Below, in pieces: positions 26,863 to 35,636 of a stretch of 35,710 nucleotides of DNA. The translations under genes were made by a program, and so were the position numbers. Source of the DNA: a bacterium (GTDB lineage: Bacteria; Verrucomicrobiota; Kiritimatiellia; CAIKKV01; CAITUY01); assembly GCA_037143175.1 (NCBI GenBank), contig JBAWZF010000029.1, positions 1 to 35,710 of the forward strand, in the 5' to 3' direction. The first letter of the stretch is position 1; each line of letters starts with the position of its first letter. A model generated the notes under the pieces. That model did no database searches. It saw only the letters and a program-made list of their open reading frames with translations, and was not told the DNA's origin.

Positions 26863-27855
26863 TCAGACCTGCATCGCATATTCATTAAAGAGGCGCAGGA
26901 ATAAGCGATAGTCCTCCAAGGACACGGCAGGCGGCGTCTGATGGTCCACGGAGATCACAAACCCTCCCTGGCGCGCTACAGGCATCAGCCGTTCAAACTC
27001 TGCTCGCAGGGCCGCCTCGCCATGATGCATCACCATCTTGTCGAAGGCACCCACATACAGTTGCTTCGGGTGGCGTTCACGCAGGATGTTGAGATCGACC
27101 CCGGCCTGCCGTTCCAAGGGAAGAATCCCTTCGATGCCAGCCCGGTCAAACCATGGGGCAGGCTTCGTGATGTTCCCATCAGAATCAACAATCACCCGCA
27201 CACCATATCCCTTTAAGCGGGGCACAACGTGCTGATAGGACGGGAGCAGGAATTCATCAAACTGCTCCTCCGAAAGCATGGGCCCATTGTTGTAGCTCAG
27301 GACTTCGGCAAACGTCATGAAATCCGGCCGGCAGATGGCGCAGATCTCATCGATTACCCGGAGATTAAAGGCGACAAGATCCTCATTCATCCTATGCATC
27401 AATTCGGGCTGATCATAGAATGCATAGAGATGGGGCTCAATGCCCATCAAGGTGCGCGGATACCAGAAAAATCCTTCCAGAGTAAACCAGAGGATATCCC
27501 CATCCTTCCGTTGACGCCGGGCCCAATCCTCCCACCGTGCCACATCGATCAGAGGGCCGGTCTTGGGATAAAGCAAGGGGCGTAACGCCTCGTACTCGTC
27601 GGCTGTCTGCACAACCGGGGCACCATGTAACGCTGGTTGGGGGCAACGCCACTTGTGCGGCGCGATCCAGTCCTGATAGTTGACGTCCATCCCGAAATAG
27701 CGATAGATCCCCTGCCGATCCAATCCGACAGGTAGCCCTTCGCCTTCCCAGCGTCGGATAGTCAAATCCCACCAGGACGCCCATTCCAGAATGGGCAATC
27801 GGGCGAAAAGATCATTCAAATCTCGACTGATTGCGGGTTCAACGACCTGAGCCAT
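26863..27855 (-). CDS. Uroporphyrinogen decarboxylase (URO-D)-like methyltransferase
   Basis: The 330-aa protein has a URO-D-like barrel: GMDVNYQDWIAP, FTLEGFFWYPRTLMGIE, DFMTFAEVLSYNNGPMLSEEQFDEFLLP, VIVDSDGNI and a late GGFVISVDHQTPP. The MLSxxxFxxFxxP and D.DG patterns mark the MtaA/MtbA- or MtgB-like branch, which moves methyl groups to or from cobalamin proteins or thiols and is not involved in haem synthesis. Such genes are very abundant in Kiritimatiellota/Lentisphaerota-like genomes, and their substrates are mostly unknown. No corrinoid protein gene is nearby. The ATG at 27855 has no clear ribosome-binding site. Confidence 0.88.
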   Translation of the reverse strand: MAQVVEPAISRDLNDLFARLPILEWASWWDLTIRRWEGEGLPVGLDRQGIYRYFGMDVNYQDWIAPHKWRCPQPALHGAPVVQTADEYEALRPLLYPKTGPLIDVARWEDWARRQRKDGDILWFTLEGFFWYPRTLMGIEPHLYAFYDQPELMHRMNEDLVAFNLRVIDEICAICRPDFMTFAEVLSYNNGPMLSEEQFDEFLLPSYQHVVPRLKGYGVRVIVDSDGNITKPAPWFDRAGIEGILPLERQAGVDLNILRERHPKQLYVGAFDKMVMHHGEAALRAEFERLMPVARQGGFVISVDHQTPPAVSLEDYRLFLRLFNEYAMQV

Positions 27856-27930
27856 TTCAACCGCTGTTTCCGGCGATTCTGCGGTCTCACCCCGATGGCC
27901 TATCGACGACGCTGAAATCCCATCTCGCTA

Positions 27931-27959
27931 TTGTCCACTACTAAACGGCCTGTTATGAT
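27931..27959 (+). promoter_or_regulatory. Promoter of the aminotransferase-symporter operon (leaderless geometry)
   Basis: TTGTCC (27931-27936), a 17-bp spacer and TATGAT (27954-27959). The ATG follows after 6 nt, so the expected transcription start coincides with the A of the start codon at 27966. No ribosome-binding site precedes it. Confidence 0.6.
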
Positions 27960-27965
27960 CCTGCC

Positions 27966-28946
27966 ATGAAACGTTTTGAACTCTCTGACTGGCCCGCGCT
28001 TGCGGAGTCCCTGCGACGCCCCTACCAGAACACCTATTATGCCATGTATTCCAGCGTTTACGGCGGTATTGTGACGGATCCCCGCCTGATGCTGATCCCC
28101 ATTGACGACCACATGGTTCATCGGGGGGACGGCGTTTTCGAGGCACTGAAATCCGTTGACGGGAACATTTATAACCTGAACGCCCATTTGGATCGTCTCG
28201 TCAACTCGGCACGTGGAATTGCGTTAAATTTACCCGTCAGTTTAACTGAATTAAAACAGATTCTCATTGAAACCGCCCTGGTTGCCAGTCAGCCCACCAG
28301 TATGATCCGGATTTATGTCTCTCGCGGACCAGGCGGCTTTGGGGTCAATCCCTATGAATGCCCGTCCGCCCAACTCTATGTCGTAATCACCGCACTCGGG
28401 ACGCCGTTCATGACTCTTCATCCCGAAGGAGCCCGGCTCTGCACGAGTGCCATCCCCGCCAAATCGGCCGATATGGCTAAAATCAAAAACTGCAACTATG
28501 CGCCCAATGTGCTGATGAAAAAGGAGGCCGTGGACCGGAAATTCGATTTTTCAATGGGGTTTGATGAACGTGGATTTCTCACAGAAGGCGCCACTGAAAA
28601 CATGGGCATCGTCTCGTATGACAACCGCCTGCTGTTCCCCAATCTTGACCGCATTCTCACAGGCACCACCATGCTCAGGACTATGGCGCTTTCGCAAGAA
28701 CTCGTTCGTGACGGCCTTCTGAGCTATTCGGGATTGGCTGACATCACCCTGACGGATATTTTTTCCGCCCGCGAACTGATCATTGCTGGCACCACCCTGA
28801 ATGTGGTGGCGGGCGTGGAGTTTGATGGACGCCCGATTGGGACAGGTAAACCTGGCCCCATTTATCAACGTCTTGCCGCACTGCTGGAAAATGACATGCG
28901 TAAAAACCCCGCCGTACTCACCCCGCTTAAAGGAACTTCAACCTGA
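27966..28946 (+). CDS. PLP-dependent class IV aminotransferase (BCAT / D-amino acid transaminase / ADC lyase family)
   Basis: The 326-aa enzyme has the fold-type IV signature. DHMVHRGDGVFEALK (48-62) is the substrate-side loop, Lys174 in IKNCNYAPN is the PLP Schiff-base lysine, and LTEGATENMGIV (205-216) is the phosphate and cofactor segment. Branched-chain aminotransferase, D-amino-acid aminotransferase and aminodeoxychorismate lyase share these motifs and cannot be told apart here. Its stop (TGA 28944-28946) overlaps the start of an alanine-type symporter gene, favouring a role in alanine or related amino-acid use. Confidence 0.88.
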   Translation: MKRFELSDWPALAESLRRPYQNTYYAMYSSVYGGIVTDPRLMLIPIDDHMVHRGDGVFEALKSVDGNIYNLNAHLDRLVNSARGIALNLPVSLTELKQILIETALVASQPTSMIRIYVSRGPGGFGVNPYECPSAQLYVVITALGTPFMTLHPEGARLCTSAIPAKSADMAKIKNCNYAPNVLMKKEAVDRKFDFSMGFDERGFLTEGATENMGIVSYDNRLLFPNLDRILTGTTMLRTMALSQELVRDGLLSYSGLADITLTDIFSARELIIAGTTLNVVAGVEFDGRPIGTGKPGPIYQRLAALLENDMRKNPAVLTPLKGTST

Positions 28947-30340
28947 TGATTGATACAATTCACCATTGGATTATCGAAGCTAACGGCTTTCTATGGGGCC
29001 CCCCCATGCTGATTTTACTTTTCGGAACCCACATCTTTTTAACCCTCCGTACAGGGTTTATGCAAAGACATCTGGTCAAGGCCCTGAAGCTGTCAGTGAC
29101 GAAAGAAAAGAATGCCATTGGCGACATATCACCCTATGCAGCTTTGACCACGGCTCTCGCGGCCACCATCGGAACGGGTAATATCGTAGGCGTTGCCACG
29201 GCAGTGGCTTTGGGCGGTCCCGGCGCCGTATTATGGATGTGGCTCACGGGGGTCCTGGGAATGGCGACCAAATACTCAGAAGCGCTGCTGGCTGTCAAAT
29301 ACCGGGTCCAGACAGCAGATGGTTCCATGCTGGGGGGACCGATGTATGCGCTCGAAAAAGGGCTCGGCCTTAAGTGGCTGGGTCTATTATTTGCCTTTTT
29401 CACCGTGGTTGCCTCATTTGGCATCGGCAATATGGTTCAAGCTAACTCGATTGCCTCATTGGCACAAGAAACGTTGCATACCCCGCCCCATGTGGTTGGG
29501 TTAATTCTTAGTGCTCTGACCGCTCTGGTCATTCTCGGCGGTATCCGGTCTATCTCGATTTGTTGTGAATTTTTAGTTCCTTTTATGGCCATCTTTTATG
29601 TTGTCGGCTGTTCACTGATCCTATATGCCAATTCCGCCTTCATTTTCCCTGCACTAAAACTGATTGTGGATTCTGCCTTTTCCACCACCGCCGCAGGGGG
29701 TGGATTTGTGGGGGCTACGATCGTTATGGCCGCACGCTTTGGTGTTGCAAGGGGCCTGTTTTCAAATGAATCCGGTATGGGATCCGCACCCATTGCGGCG
29801 GCCGCTGCACAGTCCCGTAATCCTGTGCGACAGGCTTTGGTTTCATCCACGGGAACGTTCTGGGACACAGTAGTAATCTGTGCGATAACAGGACTGGTGA
29901 TCGTCACCAGTGTAATGAAATCCCCTGTGGCACTATCCGGACTCAAAGGCGGGGCCTTGACTAAAGCCGCCTTCGAGTCTTTACCTGGCATTGGCCCTAT
30001 CGTACTAACGGTGGGACTTCTCACGTTTGTCTTTTCCACCATTTTAGGCTGGTCATATTACGGGGAACGATGTGCTGAATATCTTTGGGGCAAAAAAACA
30101 ATCCTACCCTACCGGATTTTATGGGTACTTGCAGTCTATGCCGGATCTGTATTATCCCTCCAATTTGTGTGGGATTTTTCCGATATGGCCAACGCCATGA
30201 TGGCCATTCCAAACTTGATTTCCCTACTCCTGCTTTCCGGTGTGATTGCCAGCGAAACACGCAAATATCTAAGAGAAGGCCACTTGGATGATGCTACCAG
30301 CACCGCAACAGAAACCGCTGGAATCAAAGGTAAGGTTTGA
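28946..30340 (+). CDS. Sodium:alanine/glycine symporter (AGCS family)
   Basis: The 464-aa protein with about ten to eleven membrane helices imports alanine, glycine or related amino acids with Na+. Family signatures are TALAATIGTGNIVGVATA (written as one helix start), MWLTGVLGMATKYSEALLAVKYR, GGPMYALEKGLG and the late FSNESGMGSAPIAAAAA. It starts on the stop codon of the aminotransferase gene (TGATG), so both are translationally coupled, with AAAGGA 11 nt ahead. Substrate choice within AGCS (L-Ala, D-Ala, Gly, Gln) is not readable. Confidence 0.95.
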   Translation: MIDTIHHWIIEANGFLWGPPMLILLFGTHIFLTLRTGFMQRHLVKALKLSVTKEKNAIGDISPYAALTTALAATIGTGNIVGVATAVALGGPGAVLWMWLTGVLGMATKYSEALLAVKYRVQTADGSMLGGPMYALEKGLGLKWLGLLFAFFTVVASFGIGNMVQANSIASLAQETLHTPPHVVGLILSALTALVILGGIRSISICCEFLVPFMAIFYVVGCSLILYANSAFIFPALKLIVDSAFSTTAAGGGFVGATIVMAARFGVARGLFSNESGMGSAPIAAAAAQSRNPVRQALVSSTGTFWDTVVICAITGLVIVTSVMKSPVALSGLKGGALTKAAFESLPGIGPIVLTVGLLTFVFSTILGWSYYGERCAEYLWGKKTILPYRILWVLAVYAGSVLSLQFVWDFSDMANAMMAIPNLISLLLLSGVIASETRKYLREGHLDDATSTATETAGIKGKV

Positions 30341-30347
30341 TAAATTC

Positions 30348-31559
30348 ATGATAAAAAAAGCCTTCATCCACTCACTCCGCTCATTTACCGGATTACTGAT
30401 CTTTCTCGCGGCAGCCGCAGGAGCCTCTGGAGAGGAGCCCGTTACTACTTCGCAAGAAATCATTACGGCCATTCGACCTTTCCCGCCAGAAGCTCAGGGG
30501 TCCGTGGATTCCATGCTTGCCTTCGCCCTATCCCCCTGCACCAACTTCTCCCCAGACACAGTGAAACCATTGGTGGATTTTGTGCGCCAAGCCTGTCTCA
30601 CAGACAGCGGATGGGAACTTCCTCAGTTGAACGGGGCAGCAGGCTCTGCGTATATCATGAAAGTCAGGGTTCCATTGTCACAATATCTAGCCCTGAATTT
30701 TCATCCAGGAATTCCCGACTATGCCGTATTCCCGGTAGCACTACGTTTCTCGGCATGCCTGAATAGTAACGATATGCAGCGCGCCTATGCATGCATAGGC
30801 GCTGGGCCAACGGGGACCTTGCAGTATGTGACAGACCGGATAACCGGTATGGAGGAAATCACGCCCAACCCGGAATCGGGTTGTTATTTTTCCTATACTA
30901 ATTCGCGAGTGTTCCTCCGGTGCAAAGTCGACACACGAGACGTTTTATTCTCCTGCGCTGAGACCCTCGCTCCCTCATCATTCAGCAATCGCGGAATTCT
31001 GGTTGGGCCCCTTGACCAGGCCTTATTTTATTATAGTGAAAAGCCAGGACTGAATGTACCGGGTATGACATGGATGCTCTCTCAAATTAGCCATTCCACG
31101 ACGCTCAGCATCTATATTGCGTTGAACTCCAATGAAACCGCGGTTGCAACGTTTGCCTGGCTGAACGCAGGATGGAAAGGGATGAATGTAACCCGAACCA
31201 CTCATATTCTCAATTCACAGAAAAATGCATTGGATTGTTCACGCAGGATTGCTCAGCATCCCAAAGTTTCCGCTCCTCGCCTCGCCGCCATCGTGGATGA
31301 TGTCAACACCATGCCACCAACCGCCATTGATGTGGAGTATGGGAAATATCTGGCCTATATCACCATGTGGCGCGACAACCCGAAGTCTGACTTCTGTAAT
31401 ACCTCACTGTTAAAAAAGCTTTACGATCCCAAAGCAGCGGAGGCCATACCGCTTTCGCATCAACGAGCGCTCCTCGTTCAGGAACGGATTAGGGTTCTAA
31501 TGGACAGGCCCACTTGGTCCAGCAGGCCCGATTCAGGGAGTCTGGTTTCCCGCAAATAA
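30348..31559 (+). CDS. Secreted protein of unknown function
   Basis: The 403-aa protein begins with a clear signal peptide (MIKKAFIHSLRSFTGLLIFL, then AAAAGASG|EE). The ATG at 30348 was chosen because it begins the signal sequence and lies 8 nt after the symporter stop; an in-frame ATG at 30288 would sit inside the symporter gene. The mature part is mixed alpha/beta, with several cysteines and a paired pattern of PDYAVFPVALRF and NSNETAVATFAW type strands. I recognise no family. It may be co-transcribed with the symporter. Confidence 0.75.
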   Translation: MIKKAFIHSLRSFTGLLIFLAAAAGASGEEPVTTSQEIITAIRPFPPEAQGSVDSMLAFALSPCTNFSPDTVKPLVDFVRQACLTDSGWELPQLNGAAGSAYIMKVRVPLSQYLALNFHPGIPDYAVFPVALRFSACLNSNDMQRAYACIGAGPTGTLQYVTDRITGMEEITPNPESGCYFSYTNSRVFLRCKVDTRDVLFSCAETLAPSSFSNRGILVGPLDQALFYYSEKPGLNVPGMTWMLSQISHSTTLSIYIALNSNETAVATFAWLNAGWKGMNVTRTTHILNSQKNALDCSRRIAQHPKVSAPRLAAIVDDVNTMPPTAIDVEYGKYLAYITMWRDNPKSDFCNTSLLKKLYDPKAAEAIPLSHQRALLVQERIRVLMDRPTWSSRPDSGSLVSRK

Positions 31560-31583
31560 CGTAAACATGAAGAACGGGAATTA

Positions 31584-32843
31584 TCACTCCCTGACTTGGC
31601 CATCCCCGGTAATGACATATTTATAGGTTGTCAACTCCTCAAGCCCCATCGGACCACGACAGTGAAGCTTGTCGGTACTGATCCCGATTTCCGCTCCCAT
31701 GCCAAATTCGGAGCCATCTGTGAAGCGGGTGGATGCATTGACATAAACCACGGCGGACCCCACATCATGGGTGAATTCTTTCTGGGCGTCCTCACATTCA
31801 GAAATGATGGCATCGGAGTGGTTGGAACCGTATTTATTAATGTGCTCAATTGCCGCCGTCACAGAGGGGACCACTTTGACGGCAAGAATGAGGTCCAGAT
31901 ATTCTGCATACCAGTCCTCCTCTATCGCCGGCTTCATGGTCGGCACGATGGCACGAGCTGCCTCATCACCACGAAGCTCAACGTTCAATTCAACACCAAG
32001 CCGTTGGGCAATGATGGGCAGAAACTTCGCCGCAACCGCCTCATGAACCAGGAGTGTTTCCATCGCGTTACACACGCCCGGTCGCTGACACTTGGCATTT
32101 TCGCAGATTTTCAAGGCCTTTTCCAAGTCGGCTGTTTCGTCTATGAAGGTATGGCATACCCCTTTGTAGTGTTTGATCACCGGAATACGGGCCTGCTCAA
32201 CTACGGCACGAATCAGGCTTTCCCCACCACGCGGAATAGCCAGATCCACCATACCCTCCAACTGGACCAATTCCCGAACGGCATCCCGATCAGTAGTCGA
32301 GACCCATTGAATCGCATTTTCAGGAAGGCCGGCTTTACTCCCACCCGCTTTTAAAGCCTGCACAATAGCCCCATTGGATTGAATGGACTCTTTCCCCCCC
32401 CGCAAAATAACCGCATTGGATGTTTTGAAACACAACCCAGCCGCATCAGAGGTCACATTCGGGCGAGCCTCATAAATGATGGCAATCACTCCAATAGGAA
32501 CCCTGACTTTGACGATTTCCAAACCGTTCGGACGAATCCACCGACTGATTACCGCGCCTACGGGATCCTTAAGGCCCGCCACTTCACGTAACCCCCTCGC
32601 CATGTTATTGATACGGGAATCAGATAGAGAGAGTCGGTCTATCATGGCCGCAGCCATCCCATTGGCCTTGGCGGCCTCCACATCAAGGGCATTCGCCCTT
32701 TTAATGGACTCACGTTGAGCTTCAACTTCATCGGCCATAGCCAGTAGAATCGCCGTCTTCTTCCTGGCAGACAGCCTGGCCAACCCTCTGGACGCAATTA
32801 CTGCTTGTTGGCCCATCGCCACCATTTCTTCATGAAGTCCCAT
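31584..32843 (-). CDS. proA: Gamma-glutamyl phosphate reductase ProA
   Basis: The 419-aa enzyme reduces gamma-glutamyl phosphate to glutamate semialdehyde with NADPH, the second step of proline synthesis. Family motifs are VRVPIGVIAIIYEARPNVT (114-131), LRGGKE (148-152), LAIPRGG and CQRPGVCNAMETLLVH with catalytic Cys258. The length is normal for ProA. AGGA lies 5 nt before the ATG, and the gene follows proB by 20 bp. Its product must receive the labile phosphate from ProB, in line with their adjacency. Confidence 0.97.
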   Translation of the reverse strand: MGLHEEMVAMGQQAVIASRGLARLSARKKTAILLAMADEVEAQRESIKRANALDVEAAKANGMAAAMIDRLSLSDSRINNMARGLREVAGLKDPVGAVISRWIRPNGLEIVKVRVPIGVIAIIYEARPNVTSDAAGLCFKTSNAVILRGGKESIQSNGAIVQALKAGGSKAGLPENAIQWVSTTDRDAVRELVQLEGMVDLAIPRGGESLIRAVVEQARIPVIKHYKGVCHTFIDETADLEKALKICENAKCQRPGVCNAMETLLVHEAVAAKFLPIIAQRLGVELNVELRGDEAARAIVPTMKPAIEEDWYAEYLDLILAVKVVPSVTAAIEHINKYGSNHSDAIISECEDAQKEFTHDVGSAVVYVNASTRFTDGSEFGMGAEIGISTDKLHCRGPMGLEELTTYKYVITGDGQVRE

Positions 32844-32863
32844 AAATCCTGCCTTCTCAATGC

Positions 32864-33679
32864 TTACAATGATGCCACCACAAAAGTACCGACGTCCGCC
32901 CCTTGCACGACTCGGGTAATGTTACCCAATTTCCGGCCATCAGCAATCACAACATGGCATCCCGCCTGAGCTGCCAGCTTGGCTGCCCGAAGCTTGGAAC
33001 CCATGCCCCCCTTTGAAAGCGCATTTTTCTGCCCCGTCACCAGCGCCAGGGTGTTCTTGTCAACTTTTTCAAGACAGGGTACCCGCCGGGTTCCCCCATT
33101 GGCTCCAGGCGCACGCAATCCATCCACCGTGCTCAAGATGATCAACAGATCGGCACGGATCATACGCACCACCAGAGAGGCCAGGAAATCGTTGTCCCCT
33201 AGCTTAATGTCCGCACGAATTTCCTCATCGGCCACAACGTCATTTTCATTCACAATCGGGATAACCTTGTGCCGCAACATGTTCTCGATCGTGCGGCGGG
33301 CGTTTGTGAGGCGGATCTTATGATCAAAATCATCGTGTGTAAGTAAAACCTGCCCCACTTTACAGCGTTTTGCCGAAAATAATTTATCGTAGGTTGCCAT
33401 CAAGCGGCATTGCCCCACGGCTGCCGCCATTTGCAGATCCGGTAATTCGGTTGGCCTCGTTGCCATCCCTAAGGCCTCCATCCCTGCCCCAATGGCGCCG
33501 GAGGTCACGAGGACAACCTCGATACCCGCATGGCGAAGTTTCGCCATTTCGTCAACCAAACCCCGGATTCGACGATGTTCCGGTCGGCCTGTTTTCTGAA
33601 CCAATACACGACTGCCAATCTTTACGACTACCCGTCGCACATCGACAATACTTTGCCTTAATTTCAGGGATTCATTCAT
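32864..33679 (-). CDS. proB: Glutamate 5-kinase ProB without PUA domain
   Basis: The enzyme phosphorylates glutamate, the first and feedback-controlled step of proline synthesis. The amino-acid kinase motifs are present: VVVKIGSRVL, VTSGAIGAGM, PIVNENDVVADEEI, KLGDNDFLASLV and the KGGMGSKLRAAKLA nucleotide loop. At 271 aa it ends right after the kinase domain, so the C-terminal PUA domain of the 367-aa E. coli enzyme is absent. A GTG at 33700 could extend it by seven residues, but the ATG at 33679 is preferred because AAGGAG lies between the two, about 12 nt ahead. It is followed by proA. Confidence 0.95.
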   Translation of the reverse strand: MNESLKLRQSIVDVRRVVVKIGSRVLVQKTGRPEHRRIRGLVDEMAKLRHAGIEVVLVTSGAIGAGMEALGMATRPTELPDLQMAAAVGQCRLMATYDKLFSAKRCKVGQVLLTHDDFDHKIRLTNARRTIENMLRHKVIPIVNENDVVADEEIRADIKLGDNDFLASLVVRMIRADLLIILSTVDGLRAPGANGGTRRVPCLEKVDKNTLALVTGQKNALSKGGMGSKLRAAKLAAQAGCHVVIADGRKLGNITRVVQGADVGTFVVASL

Positions 33680-33741
33680 TGCCCAAACCCACTCCTTCAC
33701 TTTACATCATGAACGCATTCAAAACTTATATAACAAATCCG

Positions 33742-34404
33742 TTATTTCTGTCGAGCCGCCGCCCATTTAAAGAAATTACTCAGAATCTTAAACCCATCGG
33801 AATAACCTTCACAGGCCTCCTCCGGATGAAACTGAACGCCATAGAAGGGCTTAGTCCGGTGTCGGAAGGCCTGCACCTGACACGCTTTACTGCTGGCCAA
33901 TATGATGACCTCGCTCCCAATCCCCTTGATTTCACTGCGATGAAACTGCTGAACCCGGACGATCTTACCTAGCCCATCAAACAGGGGGTCTTTTTGCAAT
34001 ATAGTGACAGGGTACACACCCCACTCTTTGTATTCACCAGGATGGTATTTTGGATTATGATCGGCCTCTTCCTCAGAGAGCAAGTGCATGATTCCCAAAG
34101 TGCAGCCGAAGAATTCCGCAGCTAATTGTTGTCCGGCACAAATCCCCAACTGAGGGATTGCTGAGGTCATCACAACCTGCCGATAATTACGAGTTTGTCG
34201 CACATCATACTCTTCAAAAGGGGTAGAAGACCCACTGTAGACGATCGCACGGGGGCGGAGCACCGACAACATCTTCAAATTCAATTGCTTATAATGGATC
34301 ATCAAACAATAATCGCCAGACGTTTCCTCCAAAGTCAATCGCGGGCGCTGCCAGTTCCCGGCCAAATACTTCTCTGCAGTTTCCATGATCACATACAAAA
34401 TCAT
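33742..34404 (-). CDS. Class I glutamine amidotransferase (GuaA N-domain / anthranilate synthase II-like)
   Basis: The 220-aa single-domain amidotransferase carries Cys89 in GICAGQQL (nucleophile elbow) and the His193-x-Glu195 pair in QFHPEE, so the glutaminase triad is complete. It resembles the standalone GATase subunits of GMP synthase (with YSGSSTPFEEY in place of SGGP) more than the TrpG type, but the acceptor partner is not encoded here. The start at 34404 is chosen because GGGGAG lies about 10 nt before that ATG; upstream codons to 34428 would put the ribosome site inside the gene. proB follows after 62 bp. Confidence 0.85.
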   Translation of the reverse strand: MILYVIMETAEKYLAGNWQRPRLTLEETSGDYCLMIHYKQLNLKMLSVLRPRAIVYSGSSTPFEEYDVRQTRNYRQVVMTSAIPQLGICAGQQLAAEFFGCTLGIMHLLSEEEADHNPKYHPGEYKEWGVYPVTILQKDPLFDGLGKIVRVQQFHRSEIKGIGSEVIILASSKACQVQAFRHRTKPFYGVQFHPEEACEGYSDGFKILSNFFKWAAARQK

Positions 34405-34421
34405 AATCGAAATTCTCCCCA

Positions 34422-34451
34422 TTGACACCGTGAAATGAAGTGTAGATTATG
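34422..34451. promoter_or_regulatory. Overlapping divergent promoters with a shared -10 region
   Basis: Plus strand: perfect TTGACA (34422-34427), 17 bp, GATTAT (34445-34450), with a start near 34457. Minus strand: CATAAT (34451-34446) reads the same bases in reverse, with TGGTCA about 18 bp upstream. The minus-strand start would be near 34439, giving a leader of about 35 nt that includes GGGGAG before the amidotransferase ATG. Confidence 0.5.
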
Positions 34452-35633
34452 CCGTACATGCACCTATTTGACCAGAAATTTGGAAAAGCGATGGCCGCTT
34501 CCTGGCTCTATTTAGCCATGTGTCTTCCCTCCTTTGCCGCGGCGCCCCTTTTTGCCCGATTTTCTCCCGATCGTGCCACCATCTATGCAGGCGAAGCCTT
34601 TCAGGTAACATTGGCCATCCACATCACAGGGGAAACGCTTGCCCCACAAATTTCAATTGACGCGCTTCCTGCTCCTGACCAATTACAACTCTATCCATTT
34701 CAGGAACTTCCTATTGAACACGTTACACTTGAAGGGCTCTCCTACGAGGTCCGGAAATTCCGGGCATGGGCGCGAGCCCCTAAAGCTGGATCGGTTGTCT
34801 TCTCCCCTCGCCTTAATGGAACCTTCATCCAAACTACCCGTTCATTTTTCATGATGCAGGAATCAAGGCGTCCAGCCAGTATCCCCATCGAAGCCTTGAA
34901 TTTATCCATTCAGCCTCTACCTGAAGCAGGGCGCCCGACAGATTTCTCCGGGCTTGTTGGGCGGTTTGCCTTCTCAGTCAATCCAATACCTCTCAATATT
35001 GCCCTGGGTGATTTAATTACAGTTGTTTTCACGATCGAGGGGGATTTGTTGCCGGATATCTATCTAAAGCCCGGCATAAAACCTCTCCCTGAACTTAAGG
35101 TATATGAATTGAAGGCAGTGGCGGGTGAGACCACCCCCTCCCGGCAAGTTTTCAACCAAACCATTGTCCCGGTCAGCAGCACCCTCACCGCCATTCCAGC
35201 CTGCTCCCTGAGCTTCTTTGATACTCGCAAAATGCAGTTTATAATCCTGACCGCAGGCCCATTCCCCATCCACTACCACGCAGAGCATACTCCGGCTCAA
35301 TCCGTATACTCACCTACCCAGAACGTCGCCAAGGCTGGGGAAACCAACATCATCAGCCGCAGCGGCTTTGGCAAAAGCCCCAGTATCAGGGATCGCATCT
35401 GGCTGCATTTAACGAATGAGAAATTGCTAACCATTCAGGGAGATGCAGAAATTCAGGTGTTTTTGACTCCCTCAGAATCTTCAAAAAAACTCTTCACATT
35501 GAAGCCGGGCATCTCCGTGATCACGGGTGTCACCAACGAAAATTGGATGTATATCTCCGCGCCAGAGGGTATGGGGTGGATCCCCTTATCGACCATTTCA
35601 GAATCTATCCCTGCCGCCATTTCGCCGAAATAG
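34449..35633 (+). CDS. BatD-like protein with C-terminal SH3-like domain
   Basis: The 394-aa protein has a signal peptide (hydrophobic segment about 16-32, ending SFAAA). Two BatD-like beta-sandwich regions follow: about 35-150 with ATIYAGEAFQVTLAI, and about 165-270 with GLVGRFAFSVNPIPLNIALGD (shown only to mark the start). A bacterial SH3-like module forms the C-terminus (about 330-388, LKPGISVITGVTNENWMYI). BatD proteins belong to the Bat/aerotolerance complex with MoxR and VWA proteins, none of which is in the window. The first ATG is at 34449; the promoter geometry would fit the in-frame ATG at 34458 as a leaderless start, and an ATG at 34491 could also begin the signal peptide. Confidence 0.75.
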   Translation: MPYMHLFDQKFGKAMAASWLYLAMCLPSFAAAPLFARFSPDRATIYAGEAFQVTLAIHITGETLAPQISIDALPAPDQLQLYPFQELPIEHVTLEGLSYEVRKFRAWARAPKAGSVVFSPRLNGTFIQTTRSFFMMQESRRPASIPIEALNLSIQPLPEAGRPTDFSGLVGRFAFSVNPIPLNIALGDLITVVFTIEGDLLPDIYLKPGIKPLPELKVYELKAVAGETTPSRQVFNQTIVPVSSTLTAIPACSLSFFDTRKMQFIILTAGPFPIHYHAEHTPAQSVYSPTQNVAKAGETNIISRSGFGKSPSIRDRIWLHLTNEKLLTIQGDAEIQVFLTPSESSKKLFTLKPGISVITGVTNENWMYISAPEGMGWIPLSTISESIPAAISPK

Positions 35634-35636
35634 ACA

